Shown in pieces: positions 18,025 to 27,155 of a stretch of 64,000 bases of DNA. Both the position numbers and the translations under genes were made by a program. This stretch comes from Deferribacter autotrophicus (GTDB taxonomy: Bacteria > Chrysiogenota > Deferribacteres > Deferribacterales > Deferribacteraceae), in NCBI RefSeq assembly GCF_008362905.1, contig NZ_VFJB01000008.1, forward strand, positions 1 to 64,000, in the 5' to 3' direction. The notes under the pieces were generated by a model that was not told where the DNA came from, made no database searches, and was given only the letters and a program-made list of their open reading frames with translations. Every line of letters begins with the position of its first letter. The first letter of the stretch is position 1.

Positions 18025-18324
18025 TTATAACCTCTTTAGTTGAAGTAAATTTCTTTCTTCTAAATATGATATACAAGGAATATCATCAAAATGAATATCA
18101 ATTATATATTTCCACAGACAATCTCTGCAATCTTTAATAAAATAACAGAATGGACAATCCAAAAATAAATAAGGCCATTCTCTGCTATATTTTTCTTTTA
18201 AAACTTCTACAGATAACCTCAAAGCTTTTTTTGTCGGAGAACTTTTTAAAAGGTTTACAACTTCAGGTTTTAGTTTAACCATTATATCGTCACCTATTTT
18301 AACGTCAACACACCAATATTTCAT
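18025..18324 (-). CDS. Small cysteine-rich hypothetical protein
   Basis: A 99-residue protein with CPFCYFIKDCRDCLW near residues 57-71 and a further Cys near 83. The spacing C-x2-C-x5-C-x2-C suggests a zinc or iron-sulfur site. The ATG has ribosome site ttaggt. It lies 6 bp after the 81-residue gene and its stop abuts the TPR gene, so the three are co-transcribed. No known family recognised. Confidence 0.6.
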   Translation of the reverse strand: MKYWCVDVKIGDDIMVKLKPEVVNLLKSSPTKKALRLSVEVLKEKYSREWPYLFLDCPFCYFIKDCRDCLWKYIIDIHFDDIPCISYLEERNLLQLKRL

Positions 18325-18330
18325 GTAATT

Positions 18331-18576
18331 TTACCTAATTTTTCTACAACTATTATAAAATTCTTGTATGTCTTCTGGTGCATTATCTATATTTCGAATT
18401 ATCCATCTAGCTTTATAAGTACGAGTTCTGCACGAATTTAAAGTATATTTTTCCTTATTATGCATCTCATCTATAATTAGTTTATTTGGAATTTTTTCAT
18501 CAGAGAATAAATCAAAATATTTTTTAAAACAACTTTTACCAATACTTTCAAGATATCGGTAATACTTGTTATTCAT
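18331..18576 (-). CDS. Small hypothetical protein
   Basis: An 81-residue, charged, mostly helical protein preceded by a strong ribosome site (aaaggagc, 6 nt). It has no motif I can name. It lies between the gene with a ribbon-helix-helix-like N terminus and the cysteine-rich gene on the same strand, apparently one transcription unit. Confidence 0.55.
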   Translation of the reverse strand: MNNKYYRYLESIGKSCFKKYFDLFSDEKIPNKLIIDEMHNKEKYTLNSCRTRTYKARWIIRNIDNAPEDIQEFYNSCRKIR

Positions 18577-18612
18577 AGTTTGCTCCTTTTTATATTTTAG
18601 ATACTAAAATAT

Positions 18613-19029
18613 TCATTTTAAATTTAAATCATCTATATTTGTTGATATCTCAAACTTAACTATTCCTTTTTTACGCCAGTTTCTTAAATATCCAGAGTAT
18701 AAATTAGCTCTTAAATTCGATGTTGGTTTTAATTTATGGGCTTTCCAAGTGATATATTCTTTATCACCATTTTTATAGTATATTATTCCATATGCAATCT
18801 TCTTAGATAATATATCCTTAAAAAACGTAAATTCGTCAGGATGAAAAATTAATAAAGGTTTTTTAACTTTATCTTTTTCATTATAACCTCGTATAACTTT
18901 CGATTTATTATTTTGTTGGATATAAAAATCTATCAACCTATTTATAAGTGCTTCTTCTGTTTCGAAAGGCTTAGCTAAATTAGCAAGACGCTCATATGTT
19001 TCACTTGTTAGTTTAATGATTTTTCCCAA
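18613..19029 (-). CDS. Protein with ribbon-helix-helix/SeqA-N-like start
   Basis: I place the start at TTG 19029 (138 residues) because agaggtggt lies just in front; a TTG 15 bases further up would put that site inside the gene. Residues 1-38 (KIIKLTSETYERLANLAKPF, then EEALINRLIDFYIQ) resemble the short DNA-binding/dimerising ribbon-helix-helix module found in SeqA-like and antitoxin-like proteins. The rest contains HPDEF and a YSGYLRNWRKKGI block typical of accessory, restriction-linked proteins. It heads the minus-strand run and could regulate it. Function inferred only. Confidence 0.6.
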   Translation of the reverse strand: MGKIIKLTSETYERLANLAKPFETEEALINRLIDFYIQQNNKSKVIRGYNEKDKVKKPLLIFHPDEFTFFKDILSKKIAYGIIYYKNGDKEYITWKAHKLKPTSNLRANLYSGYLRNWRKKGIVKFEISTNIDDLNLK

Positions 19030-19199
19030 TCTACCACCTCTCAATTATGTTGTTTAGTAATTTAAATCATTTTTAGATATTATCAAGTATTTTTAGAAAT
19101 CTATAGAAAATTTTGATTACCTAAATATCATTATATTTTAAGAATTTAAAATAAATTGATTTAGTTAAATTTTGGCAGAACATAAATTTAATATTATAA

Positions 19200-19610
19200 A
19201 TTGGCTGTAGAGAGTCTATAACAGGGCAAACTATGCAAACCGTATTAGCTTCAAATTTTGATAAACATCATTTAATACCTAAAGCATCTAAGCCTAATAC
19301 TGGAGATAAAGTTCTTAATGGTTATATAAATTCAATTGCTAATTATGTAATAATATCATCAGATGATAACAAAAATTTAATAAAAGATATACCTGTTGAA
19401 GATTATTTATCGCATATTAAAGATGCCGTTGATGGTAGATTCAATGAGATTCTTGAAGCTAATTTAATTAATCCTGTTATTGTTAATGAACTAATAACTA
19501 ATAAAGCTAAATATGACAATTTAACACGTGCAGAGTTATTTAAAAAACTTCTTGAAGATAGAGCAGAAAAACTGGCTGAATTAGGGAATAAGTTTATGAA
19601 AAGTTTATAA
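19200..19610 (+). pseudogene. C-terminal fragment of a GmrSD/DUF262-HNH-type protein
   Basis: The frame is open from just after a stop at about 19198 to 19610; an ATG at 19233 would give 125 residues. It has DKHHLIPKA, then INSIANYVIISSDDNKN, which is the HNH-like active-site segment and following strand of DUF1524/HNH nuclease domains in GmrSD-type (type IV) restriction proteins. The whole N-terminal DUF262 NTPase part is absent. I call it a relic; an independently translated small HNH protein is possible, as no frameshift lies inside it. Confidence 0.6.
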
Positions 19611-19849
19611 ATGTAATTTAGATATTGAATTAGCAGTACATATACCAACTCCATACTCTCCTCTCTCTTTCATCTCTAAGAGCTTGTAAGTTATTTTATT
19701 TTAAGATGAGTTATTTTCATGAAAAACTGATACTATGTATCTGAAAATTTGCATACAACAATCAAACTTTAAACGAACGTCTAAAGATGTCGCCAAGTTA
19801 TAATAAATTAAAAATATCATACCAATAAAATTTCATTGGGAGAAATTCA

Positions 19850-21616
19850 ATGGAGAATAGGCAAAATCAATACAGTGAAATTTTTAAAGCTATTGAAAAA
19901 GGAGAGACTTTAAAAGTTAAAAAGCTTATTCATCAAAATTCCGATCTTATTAACATTGAGGATGAAAAAGGTGATACTCTTTTACATAAAGCAGTAAAGT
20001 ATAAAAAAATAGATATTGCAAGATTTCTTATTGATCAAGGAATTAAGCTGAATGTTTCAAACTTGAAGGGAGAAAAACCACTACATTATGCAGTAGAAAA
20101 TAATTGTTTTGAAGTTGTGAAATACCTAGTTGATCATGGAGCAGATGTTAACGTAAAAAACAATCTCAACCAAAGACCGTTGCACAAATTCACAAGGCAA
20201 AACTGTTTAGAAATTGTAATATATCTTATTAAAAACGGAGCAGATGTTGCTGTACAGGATGTTTACGGAGATACTCCATTGCACAGGGCTATTATTTTAG
20301 GAAATATTGAATTGGTAAAATTTCTTTTAGAAAAGGGTGCTAATGTGGATCTTAAAAATCGAATTGGAAAAAGTCCTCTTTATCTAGCTGTAATTAATAA
20401 TCATTTATCCATACTAAAATTGCTTGTTAAACATGGAGCAAAAATTGATAAAAATGAATTGTTATACTGTGCTGTAAAAACAGGATCTATGGATCTAATT
20501 TCTTATATAAGCGAATTAACTGATATTTCAAATAAAGATTTAGAAATGATGCTACCATTAGCGAGTGCTAATCATCACAATCAAATCATTAAATACATAC
20601 TTCAAAAAGATGTGAATATTAATATGAAAGATGATGAAGGGAAAACTCCCCTATATCTTACTATTGAATCTGCAAATTCTAAGATCAAGAGTAATTACAT
20701 TGAAACAATAAAATTATTACTTGAGCACGGAGCTGATCCTAATATTGCTGATGAAGAAGGGATCACACCATTACATATTGTCGTTAGTAACTTGTATCAA
20801 GAAAATGATATTGATTATAAAAAAATTATTAGACTGCTTTTACAATATAAAGCCAATATAAATGTTCGAGATGAAAATGGAAACACTCCATTATTCCTTG
20901 CGATTTTAAGAAATAATATAAATGCTGTAAAATTCTTGATAAAAAATAATGCTTTATTAAATATTGAAAATCGTTTAGGACAAACTCCTTTGTATACGGC
21001 TGCTTTAGTTGGAAATCTGGAAATTTTAAAATTTTTAATAGCAAAAGGGGCTAACATGCATGTAAAAGATAATAATGATAATTCTATATTACATGCAGCA
21101 GTACAGAAAGCAGATGAAAAAGTAATCAAATATATTTTAGAAAAAATAGGAAATATTGATTTAAGAAATAAAGACCAAAAAACACCGCTGCATATTGCTG
21201 TAGAATATAAAAATGAAAAAGCAATTAAATGTCTTATTGAAAATGGAGCGGATGTTAACTCATTAGACATTGATGGCGAAACTCCTTTGTATAAAGCAAT
21301 TAATTTTAAAAATCATTTACACACATTATACCTAATTCTTTCTAAAAGATACAATAAAGATGAAACTTATTTTACTTATTTAAAAATTACAAAATTATTA
21401 ATTGAAAATGGGGCAAATGTAAATATCCCCAAAAAAACTGGAAATACACCATTACATGTAGCTGTTCGAGCAAATTTACCAGAATTTGTTCACCTTTTAC
21501 TTGAGTATGGAGCTGATATAAACATACAAAATACAGAGAAAGAATCACCATTAGAAATAGCTGTAAAACAGAACAATTCATCAATTGTTGAAATATTTAG
21601 GACGTTTCAAAAGTAA
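19850..21616 (+). CDS. Ankyrin-repeat protein
   Basis: The 588 residues are almost entirely ankyrin repeats, roughly sixteen, each of about 33 residues with the pattern G-x-TPLHxA, then xxVKxLLxxGAxVN (for example GDTPLHRAIILGNIELVKFL). Two longer loops interrupt the solenoid near 285 and 490. There is no signal peptide or membrane segment. Ankyrin arrays bind proteins. Ribosome site gggaga lies 7 nt upstream. A 143-residue gene follows at 24 bp with a strong ribosome site, suggesting a functional pair. The target is unknown. Confidence 0.9.
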   Translation: MENRQNQYSEIFKAIEKGETLKVKKLIHQNSDLINIEDEKGDTLLHKAVKYKKIDIARFLIDQGIKLNVSNLKGEKPLHYAVENNCFEVVKYLVDHGADVNVKNNLNQRPLHKFTRQNCLEIVIYLIKNGADVAVQDVYGDTPLHRAIILGNIELVKFLLEKGANVDLKNRIGKSPLYLAVINNHLSILKLLVKHGAKIDKNELLYCAVKTGSMDLISYISELTDISNKDLEMMLPLASANHHNQIIKYILQKDVNINMKDDEGKTPLYLTIESANSKIKSNYIETIKLLLEHGADPNIADEEGITPLHIVVSNLYQENDIDYKKIIRLLLQYKANINVRDENGNTPLFLAILRNNINAVKFLIKNNALLNIENRLGQTPLYTAALVGNLEILKFLIAKGANMHVKDNNDNSILHAAVQKADEKVIKYILEKIGNIDLRNKDQKTPLHIAVEYKNEKAIKCLIENGADVNSLDIDGETPLYKAINFKNHLHTLYLILSKRYNKDETYFTYLKITKLLIENGANVNIPKKTGNTPLHVAVRANLPEFVHLLLEYGADINIQNTEKESPLEIAVKQNNSSIVEIFRTFQK

Positions 21617-21640
21617 AAAGCTAAAAACAAGGAGGAGTTT

Positions 21641-22072
21641 ATGGACGAAAGAAATTCTATGTTTTATTTAACGGAAGAAGAATTAAAGAAAATAAAAAAT
21701 TGGATTGCTAAAAATAAATTTTCATTAGACTCAGGATATTTTGAGTTGCATTATGATTTTACTCCATTAGGAAGTTGCGCTAACCTTTTTTATCACGATG
21801 GTAATAATCGCTATATATTAGAAATTTTTGAGTTTGAATGTAGAGATAATATTGAAAAACCTGTAAAACAAATTACAATAGGTGGGGTTAGAGTTAAACT
21901 GGCTCTTTCCAAAAAATCTCTTGCAAAATATTTCCAATTAGCAAGAGAATGCACAACTGCTCATATTGAAGAAGACTGCGAGCCCCCTGGATATTCTGTA
22001 ACATTTGTAGTCAATAAAAATGGCTACAAAATATACGCAGGCAATAATTTATTAGAGATTATTCCATGGTAG
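21641..22072 (+). CDS. Hypothetical partner of the ankyrin protein
   Basis: A 143-residue acidic alpha/beta protein with ribosome site aaggaggag. It starts MDERNSMFYLTEEELKKIKN and contains strands such as YFELHYDFTPLGSCANLFY and VTFVVNKNGYKIYAG. No known motif. Size, acidity and position right behind a repeat protein resemble immunity or chaperone partners, but that is inference only. Confidence 0.6.
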   Translation: MDERNSMFYLTEEELKKIKNWIAKNKFSLDSGYFELHYDFTPLGSCANLFYHDGNNRYILEIFEFECRDNIEKPVKQITIGGVRVKLALSKKSLAKYFQLARECTTAHIEEDCEPPGYSVTFVVNKNGYKIYAGNNLLEIIPW

Positions 22073-22079
22073 TGTAGTT

Positions 22080-22600
22080 GTGTAAGTTCTCAAGTAAAAT
22101 TGACCCAATTTTATCCAAAAGATTGCCAACCCTACAAGAAAATAACCCAAACTGTATTGTGGGTAAAAGGGGTAATAAGTATGGAAGACTGGGGAGCAAT
22201 AAGAATACGTAAAGAGCTGAATTTGAAGAGATAATTATATGTCTCTTATAAGTTTGTTATGCCAGATGCTTATTTAAAGCATTTTTTAGAAATTTAATAT
22301 AAAAATTTAATATAAATAATCGAAACATAACATATTTTATCACAATAATATCATGGTCCAGCACCCGAGAATAAAATTTAGACATTTTATTGCTGCAGTA
22401 TAACATTTGACATTGTAATTAAATATTGCATGACATAAAAAATTAACATTTTTTTGTGCACCATAAATTGACAAAGTAAACCCCTAATGATAAAATTAAT
22501 ATAGATTTTACGTTAAGATGGCTGCAGTATAATAATAAGTTATACATAATTGAAAGATAAATACGTCTTCATTTTTTAAACGTTCTGTAAAAAATATAAG
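22080..22600 (+). other. Non-coding stretch, possibly a decayed IS21-like end
   Basis: It contains aaattgacccaattttatcc and then a 17-codon frame from ATG 22181 reading MEDWGAIRIRKELNLKR. IstA proteins of IS21 elements often begin with V/M-x-EDWAEIRRL, and such ends often carry repeated tgaccc. The frame stops at once. An 11-base word, gctgcagtata, occurs twice (22392 and 22521). No intact gene is present. Confidence 0.3.
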
Positions 22601-22609
22601 AGATAGGAA

Positions 22610-25600
22610 ATGACAATAATTTTACCAAAATTAGAAAAAATATACTGGAAAAAAAACGGGATTAAAAATATAGTTTCACAATTAATAATCTCTGAAAAAG
22701 AAGTAGATTATAGTTTTGTTTCAAGTCATCGCGCTTTTACAATAATTGAAGCTAATGAAACACAATATTGTTTGGTAAGAAATGAGAATAACATACCTGA
22801 AGGTTACGATTATGTTATAAAAACTAATCAAAAAGCAACTGAAGAAAGGTTAATTTCTGGTTCTATTGAGCTAATTAAATGGTTAAAACATCCACTAGAT
22901 AAAAAGTATTCAACTGACGAAATTGTTAGATCTTGGAACAATAATTTCTATTTTATTGAAGAGAATTTGAAAGAAGGGATTAATGGATTAAGAGATCCAC
23001 AAATAGCTGCATTATATTCCATCTTAAGTCATTTCAAAGTTTCTAACGATATTGGAACTGTTGTAATGCCAACAGGTACTGGTAAAACTGAAGTAATGTT
23101 GGCTTCTTTAGTTGCAAGGAAAATTAATAAGTTATTAGTTGTTGTTCCTTTCGATGCTTTAAGAGAACAAACCTTTAAAAAATTCTATTCATTAGGATTA
23201 TTAAAACAGTTTAAATTACTTTCAAACAATTCTTTATTCCCAAGAGTGGGATTATGGAAGCAAAATTTTGCAGACATCGATGAATTAAAAGATTTTATTG
23301 ATAATTGTAATGTTGTTGTTACTACTATGGCGATCCTCTCAAAAAACACGCTTGAGACTCTGCAAATGTTATCAAAGGATTTTGAATATGTTTTTTTTGA
23401 CGAAGCTCATCACATCGAATCAAATTTGTGGAAAAAAGTAAGAGACTCTTTCAAAAGAGAACAAATATTGCAGTTTACTGCAACACCTTTTAGGAATGAC
23501 AGAAAAAAATTAGAAGGAAAAATAATTTTTAATTTTCCCTTAAAAAAAGCGCAAGAGCAAGGATATTTCAAACAGATAAAATTCATACCGGTAAGGGAAT
23601 ATGATTTAATAAAAGGCGATAGGTTAATTGCCGAAAAAGCAGTTGAGCAATTACGATATGATTTAGAAAACGGATACAACCACATTCTTATGGCAAGGTG
23701 TGAAAACAAAAAAAGAGCGGAAGAAATATTTCAAATTTATCATAAAAATTATAGTGATTTAAATCCTGTTTTAATTCACTCTTCTATTCCTGGAAAAAAA
23801 GAAATAACAGAATCTATTATTCATGGAAAGCATAAAATAATTGTTGCTGTAAATATGTTAGGGGAAGGTTTTGATTTGCCGCAACTAAAAATAGCTGCTT
23901 TTCATGACATAAGAAAAAGTTTACCAGTTACATTGCAATTTGCGGGTAGATTTACAAGAACTTCTATTGACAAACAACTTGGTACCGCAACATTTATTGC
24001 AAATTTAGCAGACTCAAATGTGGAAGATGAGTTAAGTGAATTATATGCACAAGATTCTGATTGGAATTTGTTATTATCAACTTTAAGTTCCGGTAAAATT
24101 GATGAACAGATTGATTTTGACGAATTTATTCGCGGATTTCAACATATTGACGATTCAAAAATCCCTTTTCAGAATATAAGATTTGCATTAAGTACTGTTG
24201 TTTATAAAAATCATACTTCAACTTTTAATTTAAAAAGATTCAAAGAAGGAATAAATCACTATGATGATCTTGAATATAAATTTTTTGATTATAACCCAGC
24301 ATCAAAAACATTAGTCTTTATTAGTGCAGAACGCAATGAAATAGAGTGGGTTAACTATAAAGATATTTATGGATTAAATTGGAAATTAATGGTCTTATAT
24401 TATGATACAACCAACAATTTATTATTTATTCATAGCTCAGATAAGTCAAGCTTATATAAAAATATTGCTAAAGCGGTTTTGGGAAATGGCTTTGAGTTAA
24501 TATCTGGTTTAAATACTTATAGAGTATATTCCGACATAAAGAGAATTTCTTTACAAAATGTTGGATTGAAAGAATTTTTAAATAGAAAAATAAGATTTAG
24601 AATGATGGTGGGGACGGATATTGAAGAAGCGCTATCTATTGCTGAACAACAAAGGGGGCAAAAAGCATTTACTTTTGGTTCTGGGTATGAAGATGGTAAT
24701 AAAATAACATTAGGTTGTTCATACAAGGGTAGAATATGGAGTTACTTAAGGGGTAATTTAAAAGAGTTTATTTCTTGGTGTGATAATTTAGGGAAAAAAC
24801 TTATCGATGAATCGATAAATCCTAATCAAATTTTGAAGGAGACATTAATACCTAAAATTGTAAATGAAATTCCTAAAAAATATCCTACTCATATTGATTG
24901 GAACGAAAGTATTTATTTTGAGCATAAAATTTTTATATTAATTAATGATAATGAATTTTATCTATCGGATTGCTCTTTAAACCTTGTAAATCCTTCTGAT
25001 AATGGGGAGATAAACTTCGAAATAGAAACACCATTGATTAAAGTACAATTTAAAAAAGAATTATTTTTAAATAGGGACGCTGAGACAGAAAATCAATTTG
25101 CTGATTATAAAATATCAAAGATAAGTTCTGATTCTGTTATTATAAAAATTGGTTCAAGAGAAATTGATATTGTTGATTATTTTAATGAAAATCCCCCCCA
25201 AGTTTGGTTTGCTGACGGTTCATCTCTTACGGGGTTTGAATATGTTGAATTAAAACAAACAATCATACCTTATCCAAATGAAAGATTGATATCTTGGAAT
25301 TGGAAAGGGGTAGATTTAAGTAAAGAATCTCAAGGTATAGATCCAATTCAAACTGATTCAATACAATATAAAGTCATTCAACATCTTAAACAGAGTAATT
25401 TTGACATAATTTATGATGATGATGGTTCAGGGGAAATAGCTGATGTTATAGCAATTAAAGAGAATGATAAAGAAATAAAGGTTCAATTTTATCACATTAA
25501 GTATGCAAAAGGCGGAACAATTAGCACACGTATAGATAACTTTTATGAAGTTTGTGGTCAAGCACAAAAATCAGTAAATTGGAAACATAAAAAAGGGTTA

Positions 25601-25867
25601 GAATTTTTTGAACACTTATTACGCAGAAAAACGAAAGTTAAACAAGGGTTTGAAAAAAGCCGAATTGAAAAAGGGACAGAAGAAGATTTAGAAAGATTAA
25701 TGTTAATAGCAAAAAATAAAAAAACTATGGAATTTGAGATTTTTATAGTTCAACCAGGATTATCAAAACAAAATACTTCTGAGAATATTATGACTTTATT
25801 GGGTGTTACTGAAAACTACTTAAAAGAAGTTGGCGGTATTGATTTAAAAGTAATTGTAAATGAATAA
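22610..25867 (+). CDS. SF2 DEAH-box helicase with nuclease-like C terminus
   Basis: The 1085 residues hold a full SF2 core: Walker A MPTGTGKTE near 151-159, DEAH at 264-267, motif III LQFTATPFRND near 285, and helicase half 2 with GEGFDLPQ near 419 and QFAGRFTRT near 444 (motif VI). The fold is of the restriction type III/Rad25-like group. A long C-terminal part follows, in which DDGSGEIADVIAI near 934-946 and KVQFYHIKYAKGG near 956 have the spacing of a D-x-E/Q-x-K nuclease core. It stands alone, with several hundred bases free on each side. A single-protein restriction or anti-phage activity is a reasonable inference. The ribosome site (agatagg) is modest. Confidence 0.8.
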   Translation: MTIILPKLEKIYWKKNGIKNIVSQLIISEKEVDYSFVSSHRAFTIIEANETQYCLVRNENNIPEGYDYVIKTNQKATEERLISGSIELIKWLKHPLDKKYSTDEIVRSWNNNFYFIEENLKEGINGLRDPQIAALYSILSHFKVSNDIGTVVMPTGTGKTEVMLASLVARKINKLLVVVPFDALREQTFKKFYSLGLLKQFKLLSNNSLFPRVGLWKQNFADIDELKDFIDNCNVVVTTMAILSKNTLETLQMLSKDFEYVFFDEAHHIESNLWKKVRDSFKREQILQFTATPFRNDRKKLEGKIIFNFPLKKAQEQGYFKQIKFIPVREYDLIKGDRLIAEKAVEQLRYDLENGYNHILMARCENKKRAEEIFQIYHKNYSDLNPVLIHSSIPGKKEITESIIHGKHKIIVAVNMLGEGFDLPQLKIAAFHDIRKSLPVTLQFAGRFTRTSIDKQLGTATFIANLADSNVEDELSELYAQDSDWNLLLSTLSSGKIDEQIDFDEFIRGFQHIDDSKIPFQNIRFALSTVVYKNHTSTFNLKRFKEGINHYDDLEYKFFDYNPASKTLVFISAERNEIEWVNYKDIYGLNWKLMVLYYDTTNNLLFIHSSDKSSLYKNIAKAVLGNGFELISGLNTYRVYSDIKRISLQNVGLKEFLNRKIRFRMMVGTDIEEALSIAEQQRGQKAFTFGSGYEDGNKITLGCSYKGRIWSYLRGNLKEFISWCDNLGKKLIDESINPNQILKETLIPKIVNEIPKKYPTHIDWNESIYFEHKIFILINDNEFYLSDCSLNLVNPSDNGEINFEIETPLIKVQFKKELFLNRDAETENQFADYKISKISSDSVIIKIGSREIDIVDYFNENPPQVWFADGSSLTGFEYVELKQTIIPYPNERLISWNWKGVDLSKESQGIDPIQTDSIQYKVIQHLKQSNFDIIYDDDGSGEIADVIAIKENDKEIKVQFYHIKYAKGGTISTRIDNFYEVCGQAQKSVNWKHKKGLEFFEHLLRRKTKVKQGFEKSRIEKGTEEDLERLMLIAKNKKTMEFEIFIVQPGLSKQNTSENIMTLLGVTENYLKEVGGIDLKVIVNE

Positions 25868-26021
25868 ATTACTGCTAGAAAATCCCATAAATGCAAAAAG
25901 AGTATAAAAATTGCTAAAATTTCAGAGGAGGCGAATAAAACAAAAGGGAGTACAAATATTGATTTGAGTGTATTAAAAAATATGATATAAATGTGCATTA
26001 CATTTTAAAGAAGATGAAAAA

Positions 26022-26090
26022 GTATAACAAACCGTTGCACCTGGTCGCTATTCCGCTGGTGCTTCCATAGCAGTAGGTGAGCTTGAACAG
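26022..26090 (+). mobile_element. attC-like (integron cassette) site, degenerate
   Basis: In the otherwise gene-free stretch 25868-26483 lies a patch of clearly higher GC. It starts tataacaaaccgttgcacct, and after an unpaired centre has atagcagtaggtgagcttga. GCACCT/AGGTG and GCTAT/ATAGC can pair, with an extrahelical base, as in integron attC sites, and the taacaaa plus gtgagcttgaac words are common there. The closing GTTRRRY core is missing, so it would be a dead site. No integrase is in the window. Confidence 0.4.
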
Positions 26091-26304
26091 TGGTAGCTTG
26101 ATTTAAAAGTAAGCATTATAGATGGATGTCAATTTTCATGAAGGTGATCCGTTTTTTGTACGAATTTTTGCCTATAAAATGATTTAAGGACGTTGCACAT
26201 CAATGGTATTCTAAAAATATCCCTTCATTTTATAAAATTTTTTCATTTGAAATCTAAAATATCCCAATATTTCTATTCATTCTTGCCTTTCCAAAGCAGT
26301 TTTC

Positions 26305-26329
26305 CGTCCAAAATCACTGATTTTGGACG
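26305..26329. repeat. 25-bp near-perfect palindrome
   Basis: Arms of 12 bp (26305-26316 and 26318-26329, cgtccaaaatca and its exact complement) flank a single central base. No T-run follows on either strand, so it is not a standard terminator. It lies about 155 bp past the stop of the minus-strand NYN gene. It may be a recombination or protein-binding site. Confidence 0.5.
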
Positions 26330-26483
26330 CAATTCCACTGGCAAACACATTCTAAAAGGTAGTGTATAAATTATTTTGTATTTCAATAAGTTATAAGTCA
26401 GACGAATTATTGCTCTTTCAAGTATTAAACTGTTATGTCCACCCAGATGAAAATAACTGTTTAACTCAAAGATGAGTAATAAA

Positions 26484-27134
26484 TTATTGTTTGTTATTAT
26501 ATCTGTGAATTGCAGTTACCTTAAAATCAATATGCTCTTCTAATTCTGGTCTAACTTTGTTCCCTAAAGTATCCAAACCTATTTGAATGCCTTCTTTCCG
26601 AGCATGTTTTAAAGCAGGAACAATATCTGAATCACCTGTTATCACAATAATAACATCAACAATTCTTTTATTTGCTAAAGAAGCAATATCCAATCCAATT
26701 TTTAAATCTACTGATTTCTGTTTAATCAAAGGCTTTATATCTCTTTCTTCTAACTCATTAACAGTGATTTTTCCTTTAAGTAATTCCTTTAATCTATCAT
26801 AACGAATAGTCCAAGCATTATTCTCCCAATATGTGGTCCCAAGTCTAAGAGCAAATAGTGGTGTCTTTTTTATTGATTCTAATAATTCTGTTTGTTTTTT
26901 AGCTTGTTCAGTTTTTGAAAAATCAATACTTTTTTTCGTTAAAGGATGTTCACCTTTTTTATTCAAAGGTAAAGTATCATAATAATAAATTCTATATAAA
27001 TAATCATTCATTCGTAATAATTTTTTACAGTAGTTCCTAATGTTTTCTCCATTGTAATAAAATAATTTTAATGATTGTATTCTTTTGTACATAAACCAGC
27101 CATCAATTACAAAAGCTACTTTTCGAATAAACAT
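26484..27134 (-). CDS. NYN-domain (LabA/DUF88) putative nuclease
   Basis: The 216 residues match the NYN family of PIN-like ribonucleases. The first acidic residue is in AFVIDGWFMYKR near residue 11. KQKSVDLKIGLDIA near 138 and VIIVITGDSDIVPALKHARK near 160 carry the other conserved acids (D-x-K, GDSD). Family members cut RNA in a metal-dependent way; several act in defence or tRNA/rRNA turnover. Ribosome site ttggag is 8 nt upstream. A long hairpin (27156-27205) is in its leader. It lies between the attC-like patch and the CRISPR array. Confidence 0.85.
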   Translation of the reverse strand: MFIRKVAFVIDGWFMYKRIQSLKLFYYNGENIRNYCKKLLRMNDYLYRIYYYDTLPLNKKGEHPLTKKSIDFSKTEQAKKQTELLESIKKTPLFALRLGTTYWENNAWTIRYDRLKELLKGKITVNELEERDIKPLIKQKSVDLKIGLDIASLANKRIVDVIIVITGDSDIVPALKHARKEGIQIGLDTLGNKVRPELEEHIDFKVTAIHRYNNKQ

Positions 27135-27155
27135 TATTTTTCTCCAAAAAGTAAA

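Noticed and set aside
20815-21270. Long minus-strand frame opposite the ankyrin gene
   Set aside because: It mirrors the repeat periodicity of the plus-strand gene and has no ribosome site or family features.
26484-27134. NYN gene as a Cas protein for the adjacent CRISPR array
   Set aside because: It has the LabA/DUF88 fold pattern and no Cas motif; proximity alone is not evidence of function.
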